Notes: generated from the letters alone by a model not told the origin. Shown: positions 15,989-24,735, numbered from the stretch's first letter. The stretch: 64,000 nucleotides of DNA from Amycolatopsis australiensis (GCF_900119165.1 NZ_FPJG01000006.1:868001-932000); one strand, 5' to 3'. Numbers and translations are program-made.

Positions 15989-17305
15989 TCACGACATGGG
16001 GAGGATGCCGGAGCGCGAGCCGTTGACGCCGTTGACCTCGGCGCCGTTCAGCTGAGCAGGGCCGCCCTGCGCGGGGACGTCGGCTTCGGTGTCGGAGCTG
16101 TAGTCCGGCATGTTCGGCCGGACGCCGGGGACGAACTTCGGGACCCGCAGCGTCACCTTCATGCCGGCGCCGGGCGCGGTCTCGACCATCACCGCGTAGT
16201 CGCTGCCGAACACCTGCTGCATGCGCTGGTTGATGTTGCCGAGCCCGACGTGCGCGCCGGTGCGGTGGGCGCTCTTGAGCTCGTTGAGCCGTCGCGGGTC
16301 CATGCCGATGCCGTCGTCCTCGACGCTGATCAGCGCCTCGGTGCCGTAGTCCTGGGCGATCACCGTGACGCAGCCGCCGCTCGGCTTGCTGGCCAGCCCG
16401 TGCTTGACCGCGTTCTCCACCAGCGGCTGGATGATCAGGAACGGCACGACGACGCTGAGCACCTCGGGCGCGATCTTCATCCGCACCTCGAGCCGGCCGC
16501 CGAAGCGGGCGTTCTCGATGGTCAGGTAGCGGTCGATGTTCCGCAGCTCCTCGGCGAGCGAGGTGAACATGCCTGACGTCCGGAACGAGTAGCGCGTGAA
16601 GTCGGCGAAGTCCTGAAGCAGCTCTCGCGCCTCTTCGGGATCCGTGCGGATCAGCGCGGAGATCGTGTTGAGCGCGTTGTAGACGAAGTGCGGCGAGATC
16701 TGCGCGCGCAGTGCCTTGATCTCGGCCTGCTGGAGCTGGTGCTTGGACTCGTCGAGCCGCGCCAGCTCGAACTGGGTGCAGACGAACTGGGCGACGGCGT
16801 CGGCCATCTGCACCAGCCGTCCCCGGGTGCGGCCGACGACGATCAGTGCCGCCTCGGTCTCGCCCTCGACCAGCAGCGGCACGATGACGGCGGTCTTCAT
16901 CCGGCACGTGCCGCGGTGGTTGCAGGGCATCCGGTCGTGCGCGACGACCTCGCGGCGGTGCTTGCGGATGGCCGCGCCGATCGCGTCGACGAGGTCGACG
17001 TAGTGCTCGTTCGCCTCGCCGTCCCAGGACAGCAGCGTGCCCTCGCTGTCGGTGATGCCGACGGCCACGCAGTCCAGCATCTGCAGCAGCTGGGTGGTGA
17101 TCTTGTCGGCGGCGTCCTCGTCGAGACCGGAACGCAGGTTCGGCGCCGCCTTCGACATCCGGTGCACCGCCTGCAGCATGGCGTCCTCCACCACGCTGAC
17201 CGGGCGGCGCTGTTTCACGAGCAGCACGACCACCACGATGAGGAGCACCACCACGATGCCCCACGGAATGATCTGCGCAAGCGGGAACCCGGACACGGCG
17301 TCCAT
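15989..17305 (-). CDS. LytS/BtsS-like sensor histidine kinase with GAF domain
   Basis: 438 residues from the ATG at 17305 (a TTG at 17356 is also possible). There is one membrane helix (about 13-31), then a GAF-like sensor domain (about 60-180) with the Cys-containing motif CNHRGTC (128-134). The His_kinase domain has AQISPHFVYNALNTI with phospho-acceptor His206, and the HATPase has LVENAVKHG and EDDGIGM. The C-terminal tail (last 60 residues) is disordered. It is the kinase for the LytTR regulator downstream. The Cys pair could bind metal or sense redox. By analogy with BtsSR and YpdAB the system may sense pyruvate or a similar acid; this is inference. Confidence 0.9.
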   Translation of the reverse strand: MDAVSGFPLAQIIPWGIVVVLLIVVVVLLVKQRRPVSVVEDAMLQAVHRMSKAAPNLRSGLDEDAADKITTQLLQMLDCVAVGITDSEGTLLSWDGEANEHYVDLVDAIGAAIRKHRREVVAHDRMPCNHRGTCRMKTAVIVPLLVEGETEAALIVVGRTRGRLVQMADAVAQFVCTQFELARLDESKHQLQQAEIKALRAQISPHFVYNALNTISALIRTDPEEARELLQDFADFTRYSFRTSGMFTSLAEELRNIDRYLTIENARFGGRLEVRMKIAPEVLSVVVPFLIIQPLVENAVKHGLASKPSGGCVTVIAQDYGTEALISVEDDGIGMDPRRLNELKSAHRTGAHVGLGNINQRMQQVFGSDYAVMVETAPGAGMKVTLRVPKFVPGVRPNMPDYSSDTEADVPAQGGPAQLNGAEVNGVNGSRSGILPMS

Positions 17306-17404
17306 GCTCTGCGCTCGACCAAGCGGGTGCAAGGCCTGATCCCACTTTCTGTCCAACGGTGCTGACCCAGCGTCGAGGCGACCCTACCGAGCGTCCGGGA
17401 ACGG

Positions 17405-18265
17405 CTACTTCAGCAGGCGCGACATCCGGCGGTCGGCCAGCGGCTTGCCGCCCGTCTGGCAGGTCGGGCAGTACTGGAACGACTTGTCGGCGAACGATAT
17501 TTCGCGGATCGTGTCGCCGCAGACCGGGCACGGCAGTCCGGTGCGGGCGTGCACCCGCAGCCCGGAGCGCTTCTCCCCCTTCAGCCGGGCCGCCTTCTGC
17601 CCGACCGAGCGCTCGACGGCGTCGGACTCGATCTCCACGATCGCCTCGGCGAGGGTCTCCAGCGCGCCGTCGTCGAGCTTGCCGATCGTCGCGTACGGCG
17701 AGAGCTTCGCGCGGTGCATGATCTCGTCGGAGTAGGCGTTGCCGATGCCGGCGATCAGCGACTGGTCGGTGAGCGCCCACTTCAGCCGCGTGTTCTTCCC
17801 CGCGAACAGCTCGCGCAGCTGGGCCGCGTCCAGCGAGAGGGCGTCCGGGCCGAGGCGGGCGACGCTCGCGATCTCCTGCGGGTCCTTCACGATCCACACC
17901 GCGAGGCCCTTCTTGGTGCCCGCCTCCGTGAGGTCGAAGCCGGGCCCGGTGGCCGACTCGAGGTGCACGCGCAGCGAGATCGGGCCCTTGCCCGGCTTGA
18001 GCGGCGCCGCGGCCAGCCCGTCGGACCAGCGCAGCCAGCCCGCCCTGGCCAGGTGGACGACCAGGTGCAGGTCACCGGCGACGACGTCGAGGTGCTTGCC
18101 GTACCGGGTCGCCCCGGTGATCTCCCGGCCGTGCAGGTCCGTCCACGGCGGGGTCGCCGTCTTCAGCACACTCAACGATGCGACATCGATGCGGAAGATC
18201 GTCTGGCCGACGGCGTTCTCGCGCAGGTGGTGGGCCAGCGCTTCGACCTCGGGTAGCTCGGGCAT
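17405..18265 (-). CDS. Fpg/Nei family DNA glycosylase/AP lyase
   Basis: 286-residue base-excision repair enzyme that removes oxidised bases and cuts the abasic site. The processed N-terminus is PELPEVE (catalytic Pro2 and Glu3), a conserved Lys57 lies in RYGKHL, the H2TH region holds SLIAGIGNAYSDEI (169-182), and the zinc finger has Cys246, Cys249, Cys266 and Cys269 (CPVC...CPTC). The zinc-finger spacing and sequence are those of the actinobacterial Fpg/Nei subgroup, so substrate preference cannot be assigned. ATG start with GGGGAC just before it. Confidence 0.92.
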   Translation of the reverse strand: MPELPEVEALAHHLRENAVGQTIFRIDVASLSVLKTATPPWTDLHGREITGATRYGKHLDVVAGDLHLVVHLARAGWLRWSDGLAAAPLKPGKGPISLRVHLESATGPGFDLTEAGTKKGLAVWIVKDPQEIASVARLGPDALSLDAAQLRELFAGKNTRLKWALTDQSLIAGIGNAYSDEIMHRAKLSPYATIGKLDDGALETLAEAIVEIESDAVERSVGQKAARLKGEKRSGLRVHARTGLPCPVCGDTIREISFADKSFQYCPTCQTGGKPLADRRMSRLLK

Positions 18266-18304
18266 GTCCCCAGTTTCACCCCTTCGGCCGAATTCCGGTA
18301 CTCA

Positions 18305-18745
18305 CTACTCGACCGGGTGCAGCGGCCCGTCGAAGTCCGGCAGCGAATGCCGCTGGATGGTCTTGGAGATCTGCTTGACCTCGCCCTGCACGCGGAACAT
18401 GCCGCGGATGGTGCCGACCCAGCGTTCGGACGGCCGGTCGCCGGTCGCGTCGCCCTCGGTCTCCGCGACCACCGTCCACGGACGGCGCAGGATCCACCGC
18501 AGCGGGAAGAACAGCACGATGAGCAGCAGGGCCAGCAGCACCCACGCGGGGATGTTGACCTGGTCCGGCGTCCACACGATGAGGATCACGGCCAGCAGGG
18601 CCGTCACCACGACCATCGCGATCCCGGGGCCGTAGCTGCCCGCCACGTCGTGCTCGAAGTCATCGGCCGTCGCCGGTGCGCGCCATTCCATCTGGGCACG
18701 GACCACCCAGTCGCGGCCGTCTTCGCCGCGTACCAGCCGGTTCAT
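18305..18745 (-). CDS. Conserved two-helix membrane protein
   Basis: 146-residue protein. A conserved N-terminal stretch (NRLVRGEDGRDWVVRAQMEW) precedes two membrane helices (about 43-60 and 67-87), and a soluble C-terminal domain contains RWVGTIRGMFRVQGEVKQIS. It resembles uncharacterised small actinobacterial membrane proteins; no domain name is assigned with confidence. It lies 39 bp upstream of the Fpg gene on the same strand but probably has its own promoter. Function unknown. Confidence 0.75.
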   Translation of the reverse strand: MNRLVRGEDGRDWVVRAQMEWRAPATADDFEHDVAGSYGPGIAMVVVTALLAVILIVWTPDQVNIPAWVLLALLLIVLFFPLRWILRRPWTVVAETEGDATGDRPSERWVGTIRGMFRVQGEVKQISKTIQRHSLPDFDGPLHPVE

Positions 18746-18848
18746 TCAGTAGCCTCCCGGGCCGCCCGCAGGGTGAGCAGCTCAACGGTACCGTGCGCGG
18801 GCTCGTCCGCGCGAGGGAGGAACCGGACATCCCACGCGCGGGAGTTGA

Positions 18849-20366
18849 TCATCGCTGTTCAGGGTCGGTCGGGGCCGGATCCGCCGGTTCGCCCGAACCA
18901 GTGACTTCGGAGGTGCTGGTCGGGCACGATTTCCCGGACGTCGGCGTCACGCTCGGCTTCCCCGTCGCCGTGCCGCTCTCGGGCGGCTGCGGCTTGCGCG
19001 GCACCGTCGTCGTGGTCACGGTCTGGTCGGGCGGCGACAGCTCCGGCGCGTCGGCGTTCTCGCTGGACTCCGTCATCCTGGTGCTCGTGATGTCCATCCG
19101 CGGCGACGTCCCGGGCTGGTCGGTCGCGCTGAACGTCGAGGTCGTCAGGTCGTCGCGGGGGGTCTCTCCGCTCGGGCCGGTGACCACCACGGTGCCGGCG
19201 TCCACGGCCGGGACGTCGTGGACCGGCACGCCGGGCACCTCGTTCGCGGCCACCGGCCGGGCTTCGCCGCCACGCGGCCGGACCGGGACGGCTACCCCGG
19301 TGCCACGGCCGTTCAGCACACCGAAGCCGATCCGCGGGTCCGCCTGCGGCTGCGGGGGCGGCTGGTGGTGCGACTCCGTCGGCGGCACCACGACGAGCTC
19401 GGGCGCGCCGCCGCTCAGCCCGACGTCCTGCGTCGGCGTCGTGCCGAAGAGCACCGGACCGGCCGCGACCCCGACGGCACCCACGGCCGCGGTCGAGGCC
19501 AGCGCGAGCCCGATCTTGACCTTCGAGCCGACCAGGACACCCTTGATCGTGGCCCCGAGCCCGGCCAGCGCGCCGCCACCGCTCGCGGCGGCCGGCACCA
19601 GCAGGAGCAGCACCCCGGCGTGCGCGCGCAGCGACGAGCAGACGTCGCGCAGCTCGTCCTGGGTCGCGCGGCACGACGCGCAGCCGTGCAAGTGGGCCTT
19701 GATCCGCTCGGCCTCGGCGCCGGTGACGCTGCCCGCGGTGAACCCGCCGAGCTTCTCGACGACCGCGCGGCACGAGTCCGGCCCGCGGTTCACCGAGAGG
19801 TGGGCCTGCAGGTAGGCCGCACGCAGCCCCTGCCGGGCGCGGCGGGCCAGCGCCGCGGTGGCGTTCGCGCTCAGCCCGAAGTGCGTGGCGACCATGGCGG
19901 GCTGCTCGCCCTCGACCTCGGTCTGCCACAGCACGGTCCGCCAGCGCTCGGGCAGGCTGGTGAAAGCGGTCGTGATCAGCGTGTGCTCGGCCGTGCGGGC
20001 GTGCGTGTCGGCGCCCGCCCCGGCGCGGAAGTTCAGCTCGTCGTCGGAGACCGGGACGTCCCGGCGGGCACCGTGCCACTCCCAGGAGACCCGGCGGGCG
20101 ACGGTGAGGAGGTAGGCGCGGACGTAGTCTCTCGGACCGGCGCCGCGGCGAAGGGCCTGCAGCACGCGGAAGAAGGTCTCCGCGGTGATGTCCTCGGCCT
20201 CGGACCGGTCGGCGGCCAGGCTCTGCGCGAGCCGGCGGACGGCGGCGGCGTGGAGTTCGAACAGCTCCCCGAAGGCGGCGTCCTCACCGTCGCGAAGCCG
20301 TTGCAGCAGTGCCTGCTCGTCGGATTCCGCGGCCGCTGGTGGCGGCACCGTGCCCAGCTCGGTCAT
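18849..20366 (-). CDS. ECF sigma factor fused to zinc-finger, membrane-anchored anti-sigma-like region
   Basis: 505 residues. Sigma region 2 spans about 33-100 (AEDITAETFFRVLQALRR) and region 4 about 130-185 (LPERWRTVLWQTEVEGEQPA, then a helix-turn-helix). A zf-HC2-type motif follows: Cys199 and H225-x3-C229-x2-C232. One or two hydrophobic segments come next (about 250-275 and 284-308), then a 200-residue Pro/Ser/Thr-rich extracytoplasmic tail. Sigma and anti-sigma-like parts are thus on one chain, so release of the sigma part would need a conformational change or proteolysis. The ATG at 20366 is chosen because the sigma domain begins there; the open frame upstream runs toward the tRNA gene. 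Confidence 0.88.
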   Translation of the reverse strand: MTELGTVPPPAAAESDEQALLQRLRDGEDAAFGELFELHAAAVRRLAQSLAADRSEAEDITAETFFRVLQALRRGAGPRDYVRAYLLTVARRVSWEWHGARRDVPVSDDELNFRAGAGADTHARTAEHTLITTAFTSLPERWRTVLWQTEVEGEQPAMVATHFGLSANATAALARRARQGLRAAYLQAHLSVNRGPDSCRAVVEKLGGFTAGSVTGAEAERIKAHLHGCASCRATQDELRDVCSSLRAHAGVLLLLVPAAASGGGALAGLGATIKGVLVGSKVKIGLALASTAAVGAVGVAAGPVLFGTTPTQDVGLSGGAPELVVVPPTESHHQPPPQPQADPRIGFGVLNGRGTGVAVPVRPRGGEARPVAANEVPGVPVHDVPAVDAGTVVVTGPSGETPRDDLTTSTFSATDQPGTSPRMDITSTRMTESSENADAPELSPPDQTVTTTTVPRKPQPPESGTATGKPSVTPTSGKSCPTSTSEVTGSGEPADPAPTDPEQR

Positions 20367-20526
20367 CCCGGCCCGGCACCTCCTCCCCGAAGGTCTCCCC
20401 ATTCGGTCGAATGGGGACACCATACGGAGGGAATCAGCCGTCGTCACCCCTTGTACGCCAGCTGTGACACCGAAGCACCGGTCACAGCGAGGGGGGGACC
20501 CCGTCGTCGAAGCGGATCCGGGACGG

Positions 20527-20534
20527 TATAGAGT
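20527..20534 (+). promoter_or_regulatory. Probable -10 element of the tRNA-Gly gene
   Basis: TATAGAGT, containing TAGAGT that fits the actinobacterial TAnnnT form, lies 22 bp before the mature tRNA 5' end. No convincing -35 is visible. Confidence 0.4.
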
Positions 20535-20555
20535 GCTCTCCAACAGCAAGACAAC

Positions 20556-20628
20556 GCGGATGTAGCGCAGCTGGTAGCGCATCACCTTGCCAAGGTGAGG
20601 GTCGCGGGTTCGAATCCCGTCATCCGCT
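20556..20628 (+). tRNA. tRNA-Gly (anticodon GCC)
   Basis: 73-nt cloverleaf. The acceptor stem GCGGATG pairs with CATCCGC, the discriminator is U (usual for Gly), the D arm has GCGCAGCTGGTAGCGC, the anticodon loop is CTTGCCAAG with GCC at its centre, and the T arm holds GGTTCGAATCC. The 3' CCA is not encoded. It reads GGC and GGU codons. Confidence 0.97.
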
Positions 20629-20631
20629 CAG

Positions 20632-20681
20632 TGACAGGGGCCGTGTGTCGACGGAAAGCGTCGACCTCGGTCCCTTTGTCA
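20632..20681 (+). terminator. Terminator after tRNA-Gly
   Basis: Inner hairpin GTCGACG/CGTCGAC (20647-20653 and 20659-20665, loop GAAAG) sits within an outer imperfect stem TGACA/TGTCA (20632-20636 and 20677-20681). It begins four bases after the tRNA. Confidence 0.75.
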
Positions 20682-20761
20682 TTTCACCCAGGTGCCCGAG
20701 CCCCGGAGCCCCCACGGCGCGGCAGCCGGACTTTGCGACGGTGCCGTGAACGAGGCTGTGG

Positions 20762-21163
20762 CTACAGCTCGTAGACGTCCAGGACCGTCGGGGCCACCGG
20801 CGTCAGGTGGGGGTCGTCGCGTTCCGTCACCTGGCCGCGGGCCATCCGGTACACGCGGAAGTCGTTGTCGTGTTCGGTGTCCTGGTCGTCGAACGTGTAC
20901 AGGAGCCCGTACGAGCCCGGCGCAAGTTCACCCACTCTGGTGAACAGGTCGAGCAGTTCGGGCCCCAGGCGGCCGCCGTGCTTGTCGAAGCCGCCGAAGT
21001 GCAGCATCGGCATGCCCGCGCTCCAGCGGAGGTCGACCAGGTCGAAGTCACCCGCGTCGCGGATCGCGCGGTGCACGCGGTCGACCAGGCGCTCCAGGAG
21101 CGCCGCGTCGTCGTCGCCACTCGCGGTCGCCTGGATGGTCACCCAGCCGTGATACTCGAACAC
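20762..21163 (-). CDS. Imm7-family immunity protein (orphan)
   Basis: 133-residue cytosolic protein matching the Imm7 pattern: FEYHGWVTIQ at the N-terminus, SYGLLYTFDDQD in the middle, then NDFRVYRMARGQVTE and a C-terminal LTPVAPTVLDVYEL. Imm7 proteins neutralise toxins of polymorphic or contact-dependent systems. No toxin gene is adjacent, so it may protect against neighbours' toxins or be a remnant. GTG start at 21163. It lies 130 bp from the tRNA-Gly, on the opposite strand. Confidence 0.78.
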   Translation of the reverse strand: MFEYHGWVTIQATASGDDDAALLERLVDRVHRAIRDAGDFDLVDLRWSAGMPMLHFGGFDKHGGRLGPELLDLFTRVGELAPGSYGLLYTFDDQDTEHDNDFRVYRMARGQVTERDDPHLTPVAPTVLDVYEL

Positions 21164-21196
21164 GCGCAGAACGGTAGCAAGAGATCAACGCGGGAC

Positions 21197-21736
21197 TCAG
21201 CGGGCCAGCGCGGACGGCTTCCCGTCACGCCGCAGGACGTTCGTCAGCACCCCTTCACCGAGCCGCTCGAACGCCGGCACCAGCTTCTCGCCGAACACGC
21301 ACAGCGTGCGCTCCCACGGGTGGCCGAGCGTGCCGAACGAGAAGTCCGCGGCGAGGAACAGGTGGTAGTCCGCGCGCGGGAACACCGGCACCGGCCAGCG
21401 CGCGCCCTCGGTCATCAGGTGCGGGCGGACGCGGTAGGACTGGTGCTGCCAGTGCAGCGCCCACATCCAGTCGTCCGGGCCGCACGCCTCGCGGAACGCG
21501 GCCAGCGCGATGGCCGCGACCTGCGGTTCGTCGACCGCGTACGGGCCGAGGCGGAACTCGGCCGAGGAACGGTCCAGGTCACCGGGCGAGAGGTCCCAGG
21601 TCCGCGAGGGCACCGGCTCGCGGAAGCCCGGCCACGCGTGGGCGTAAGTGCTCGGCCAGAACCCCAGCTTGTCGTACACCCAGTACCAGGCGGGCTCGTC
21701 GGCGACGCGGGAGACGGCTTCCCAGGCAGCATTCAC
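21197..21736 (-). CDS. DUF2716 family protein
   Basis: 179-residue soluble protein. It has the DUF2716 features WVYDKLGFWPS near the N-terminus, WALHWQHQSYRVRP in the middle, and the family signature DYHLFLAADFSFGTLGHPWE followed by TLCVFGEKLV near the C-terminus. Function unknown. GTG start at 21736 without a clear ribosome site. It is 33 bp upstream of the Imm7 gene on the same strand, so the two may be one transcript. Confidence 0.78.
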   Translation of the reverse strand: MNAAWEAVSRVADEPAWYWVYDKLGFWPSTYAHAWPGFREPVPSRTWDLSPGDLDRSSAEFRLGPYAVDEPQVAAIALAAFREACGPDDWMWALHWQHQSYRVRPHLMTEGARWPVPVFPRADYHLFLAADFSFGTLGHPWERTLCVFGEKLVPAFERLGEGVLTNVLRRDGKPSALAR

Positions 21737-21870
21737 TGTTACGACCCCTGACTCGGCCGGGCACGAAAGAACACGCGAAAGCTTCGTGTTCGGCTCCGGG
21801 TTTGTCCAGTCCTCGTCCGCCCGCCGCGAACTGTCTCACTCGTCCGAGTGGGTTCTGCCAGGTTGTCACC

Positions 21871-22545
21871 ATGCGAATCGTCTTCGTCCACGGTGCCTTC
21901 GTCCGCGACGGCGCCTGGTGGTGGCGGCCGACGGCCGACGTACTCGCCGAGCACGGTCTGCGCAGCTCAGCGGCGGTGCTGCCGAGCTGCGAGAGCGAGC
22001 CGCGCGGCGACCTCCGCGACGACGCGGCGGCCGTCCGCGAGCTGCTCGACGCCTCCGCCGAACCGGCGCTGCTCGTCGGCCATTCCTACGGCGGGATGGT
22101 GATCACACAGGCCGGCGACCACCCCGCGGTGCACCGGCTCGTCTACGTCACGTCGTTCCTGCCGGAAGCCGGCGAAGCACTCGCCGGCTTCGGCACGGGC
22201 GAACCGCCACCGTGGCACGTCAGCCACGGCGACGGCACGGCGAGCGTCCGGGAGGAGCTGGTGCGGCCGCTGTTCGCCCAGGACTTCGACGACGCCACGT
22301 ACGCCGGCGCCGCGGGCCGGCTCACGGCGCAGAACGAGGTGGTGTTCGGCCAGCCGGTGACGACGGCGGCGTGGCGGCGGATCCCGTCGACCTACGTCGT
22401 CTGCGCCGAGGACCGCGCGACCCCGCCGGCCAAGCAGCGGGAGCAGGCCGCGCGCGCGACCGACGTCGTCGAGCTGCCGGTGGCGCACCACCCGTTCGTC
22501 ACCCGGCCCGACCTGGTGGCCGGGTTGCTTCAGACGATGACGTAG
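21871..22545 (+). CDS. Alpha/beta hydrolase
   Basis: 224-residue hydrolase. The oxyanion-hole motif is FVHGAF (5-10), the nucleophile elbow GHSYGG (about 69-74), an acidic residue lies in VVCAEDRATP and the catalytic His in VAHHPFVTRP. The sequence resembles small esterase-like alpha/beta hydrolases; the substrate is unknown. ATG at 21871 fits the fold start. The 3' end overlaps the 3' end of the convergent kinase gene by 16 bp. Confidence 0.87.
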   Translation: MRIVFVHGAFVRDGAWWWRPTADVLAEHGLRSSAAVLPSCESEPRGDLRDDAAAVRELLDASAEPALLVGHSYGGMVITQAGDHPAVHRLVYVTSFLPEAGEALAGFGTGEPPPWHVSHGDGTASVREELVRPLFAQDFDDATYAGAAGRLTAQNEVVFGQPVTTAAWRRIPSTYVVCAEDRATPPAKQREQAARATDVVELPVAHHPFVTRPDLVAGLLQTMT

Positions 22546-24062
22546 CCCATCAGGAACTCCTTGGTCTTGCCCTCGCAGCCGGCGTCGAGCGAGTCGAAGT
22601 GGTTCGCGCCCGCGTTGCAGCGGTACAGCGCCCGCGCGCCCGTCCAGGACGGCGGGTCGGCGTAGATGTGGCCGAGCAGGCCGAGCGGCTGCTGACCCTC
22701 GCACTTGCCGCTCTGGTCGGGCGAGGTGAACCAGTCCTTCTGGTCCTTCACCTTGCAGGCGAACAGCTTGCGCGTGCCGGGCTCGTCGGTAGCGACGAGT
22801 GCGCCGAAGACGCCTTCTTTGACGAAGCCGTCCGGCGGGCCGACCTTCTTAGTGCCGCTGAAGTGGCCGCCGTCGGGCTGGTGGTAGCGGATCAGCGGCA
22901 CCTCTTCGAGCTTCGGCGGCCGGCCCGCGGTGGTCGACGGCGGCGCGACCGAACTCGCGGGCTTGCTCGGGGACGGCGTCGGCTTCTTGGTGCTGTGCTT
23001 CGTGGTTGTCGTCGGGGTCGCGGGCGACGACGTCGACGCGGGGCCCGGGGCACTCGCGGCCACCGGCGTGGCGCCGGCGGGCTTAAGCAGGAAGATCGCG
23101 CCCAGCGCGGCGACGACGGCCGCCGCGACGCCCGTCAGCACGAGCGGGAGCCGCTTCTTCCGCGGCGGCTTCCAGTCCACAGTGGTCGGTGACGGCGCGG
23201 CGACCTTCGCCGTCACCGGCTCGAAGACGATCGTCGGCAGCGCGGCCGGGTCGACCGCCTGCGTCGGCGAGTCGGTGATCGCGGTACGCGCGGTTTCCAG
23301 CAGCCGCCGCAGTGCCGGCGCACCCAGCCGGTCCGAAGTGGACTGCGTGAGCAGCCCGCGGACGGCCTCGGCGAGCGGGCCGCGGCAGCGCTCCAGCACG
23401 GGCTGGTCGTACATGATCGCGTGCAGGGTCGCGGCCGTGGTGGTGCGCTGGAACGGCGCCCGCCCTTCCGCGGCGTGGAACAGCGTGGCGCCGAGCGACC
23501 ACAGGTCCGACGCGGGCGACGGCCCGGCGCCGGCGAACAGCTCGGGCGCCATGTAGCCGGGCGAGCCCATGACGCCGCCGGTCTGCGTGAGCGCCGGGTC
23601 GTCCATCGCCCGTGCGATACCGAAGTCGGCGAGCTTCACGCGGTCGCCGGGCAGCACCATGATGTTGCTGGGCTTGACGTCCCGGTGCACGACGCCGGCC
23701 GCGTGCGCGCTCTCCAGCGCGCCGAGGACCTGCAGGCCGATGGCGGCGACGCGGTCGTTCGCCAGCGGCCCTTCCCGGCCGACGAGGTCGGCGAGCGTCG
23801 GCGCGACGACGAGCTCCATGACGATGAAGGTGGCGCCGTGTTCGCTGACGACGTCGTAGACCGTGACGACGCCGGGATCGTTCAGCCGCCCCGCGGTCCG
23901 CGCCTCGCGCATGACCCGCTCGAGGTTGGTGCCCGGCGGCGTGGCCAGCTCCTTCAGCGCGACCGGCCGCCCGAGCACCCGGTCTTCGGCGCGCCAGACG
24001 ACGCCCATGCCGCCCCGGCCCAGCTCGGCCGAGATCGCGTACCGCCCCGCGACCAGTCTCAT
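22530..24062 (-). CDS. Receptor-type serine/threonine protein kinase
   Basis: 510 residues. The kinase domain (about 7-265) has the Gly loop GRGGMG (15-20), Lys37, HRDVKPSN (126-133), DFG (146-148) and APE (172-174). A juxtamembrane linker contains the motif TQAV (Thr267). One membrane helix (about 305-326) leads to a Thr/Ser/Pro-rich stalk and a C-terminal extracytoplasmic domain with four Cys residues (about 400-510), without PASTA repeats. It probably senses an external signal and phosphorylates cytosolic proteins. The ATG is preceded by GGGGGCGACG. Candidate substrates are encoded at 25019-27451. Confidence 0.92.
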   Translation of the reverse strand: MRLVAGRYAISAELGRGGMGVVWRAEDRVLGRPVALKELATPPGTNLERVMREARTAGRLNDPGVVTVYDVVSEHGATFIVMELVVAPTLADLVGREGPLANDRVAAIGLQVLGALESAHAAGVVHRDVKPSNIMVLPGDRVKLADFGIARAMDDPALTQTGGVMGSPGYMAPELFAGAGPSPASDLWSLGATLFHAAEGRAPFQRTTTAATLHAIMYDQPVLERCRGPLAEAVRGLLTQSTSDRLGAPALRRLLETARTAITDSPTQAVDPAALPTIVFEPVTAKVAAPSPTTVDWKPPRKKRLPLVLTGVAAAVVAALGAIFLLKPAGATPVAASAPGPASTSSPATPTTTTKHSTKKPTPSPSKPASSVAPPSTTAGRPPKLEEVPLIRYHQPDGGHFSGTKKVGPPDGFVKEGVFGALVATDEPGTRKLFACKVKDQKDWFTSPDQSGKCEGQQPLGLLGHIYADPPSWTGARALYRCNAGANHFDSLDAGCEGKTKEFLMGYVIV

Positions 24063-24129
24063 CGTCGCCCCCCTGAACGCTCGGGGCGATGCTAAGGGAG
24101 GCGCTGGACGGTCCCGGCGCCTCCCCGGC

Positions 24130-24735
24130 TCAGGCGGCGTCCCAGAGCGTCAGGAACGCCGACGCCTCGCTGCGGGCCCAGGGCCGCAGCCGGTCACGGT
24201 CGCGGGCGGAGAGCTGGAACTCCTTGCTCCGGCGGACGTCGACCACCAGCGCGTGCCCGCCCGGCAGGACGTCCGGCATCGCCTGTTCCAGCACCCACAA
24301 CGCGAGCTGCGCGGAGTCCTTCGTCAGCGGCTCCTCCTTGAAGTAGAGCCAGGTGGCGTACCGGCGCCCGTCGCTCTTGCGCAGCCCGAGCTGCGGGCTG
24401 ACGCCGATTTCGAGCTCCCCGATCCGGCACCGGCCACGCCCGACCTCCACCAGCCGCGGCGACTTCCGCCCGAGGTACCGCAGCCACCCGTCGGCGATGG
24501 CGGCGTAGTGCGGTTTCGCCCGTTCGTCGGCGGCGTTGACGAGCGCGCGCAGCGCCACCTCGTCCTGCCCCGCCGCCCGTCCGGACCGCACGGCGTTGGC
24601 CGCCCGCCGGTAGTAGTTGAACGCGGCCCGCGCCGGGTCCTCGTAAAGCCGGCGCTGCCGCCGGACGAACGACGACCGCGACGGACCGGAACTCGCGCTG
24701 TAGCCCACGAACGTGGGCAGGGTGATGTAGGCCAT
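24130..24735 (-). CDS. Unknown protein behind a LexA-type SOS box
   Basis: 201-residue soluble protein that I do not recognise. The sequence is rich in Arg and Ala. A helical N-terminal half contains RRQRRLYEDPARAAFNYYRR and ALRALVNAADERAKPHYAAI. The C-terminal half has probable beta segments (CRIGELEIGVSPQLGL, HALVVDVRRS) and ends LRPWARSEASAFLTLWDAA. ATG 24735 is preferred, with GGAGG and AGGCAGGG upstream; the frame is open to 24780. A canonical-looking SOS box overlaps its promoter. It is 67 bp upstream of the kinase gene on the same strand. A DNA-damage role is inferred only from the box. Confidence 0.75.
   Translation of the reverse strand: MAYITLPTFVGYSASSGPSRSSFVRRQRRLYEDPARAAFNYYRRAANAVRSGRAAGQDEVALRALVNAADERAKPHYAAIADGWLRYLGRKSPRLVEVGRGRCRIGELEIGVSPQLGLRKSDGRRYATWLYFKEEPLTKDSAQLALWVLEQAMPDVLPGGHALVVDVRRSKEFQLSARDRDRLRPWARSEASAFLTLWDAA

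Noticed and set aside
20556..22545. Genomic island integrated at tRNA-Gly
   Set aside because: No integrase, no direct repeat of the tRNA 3' end and no composition shift were seen, so the idea is kept only as a question.
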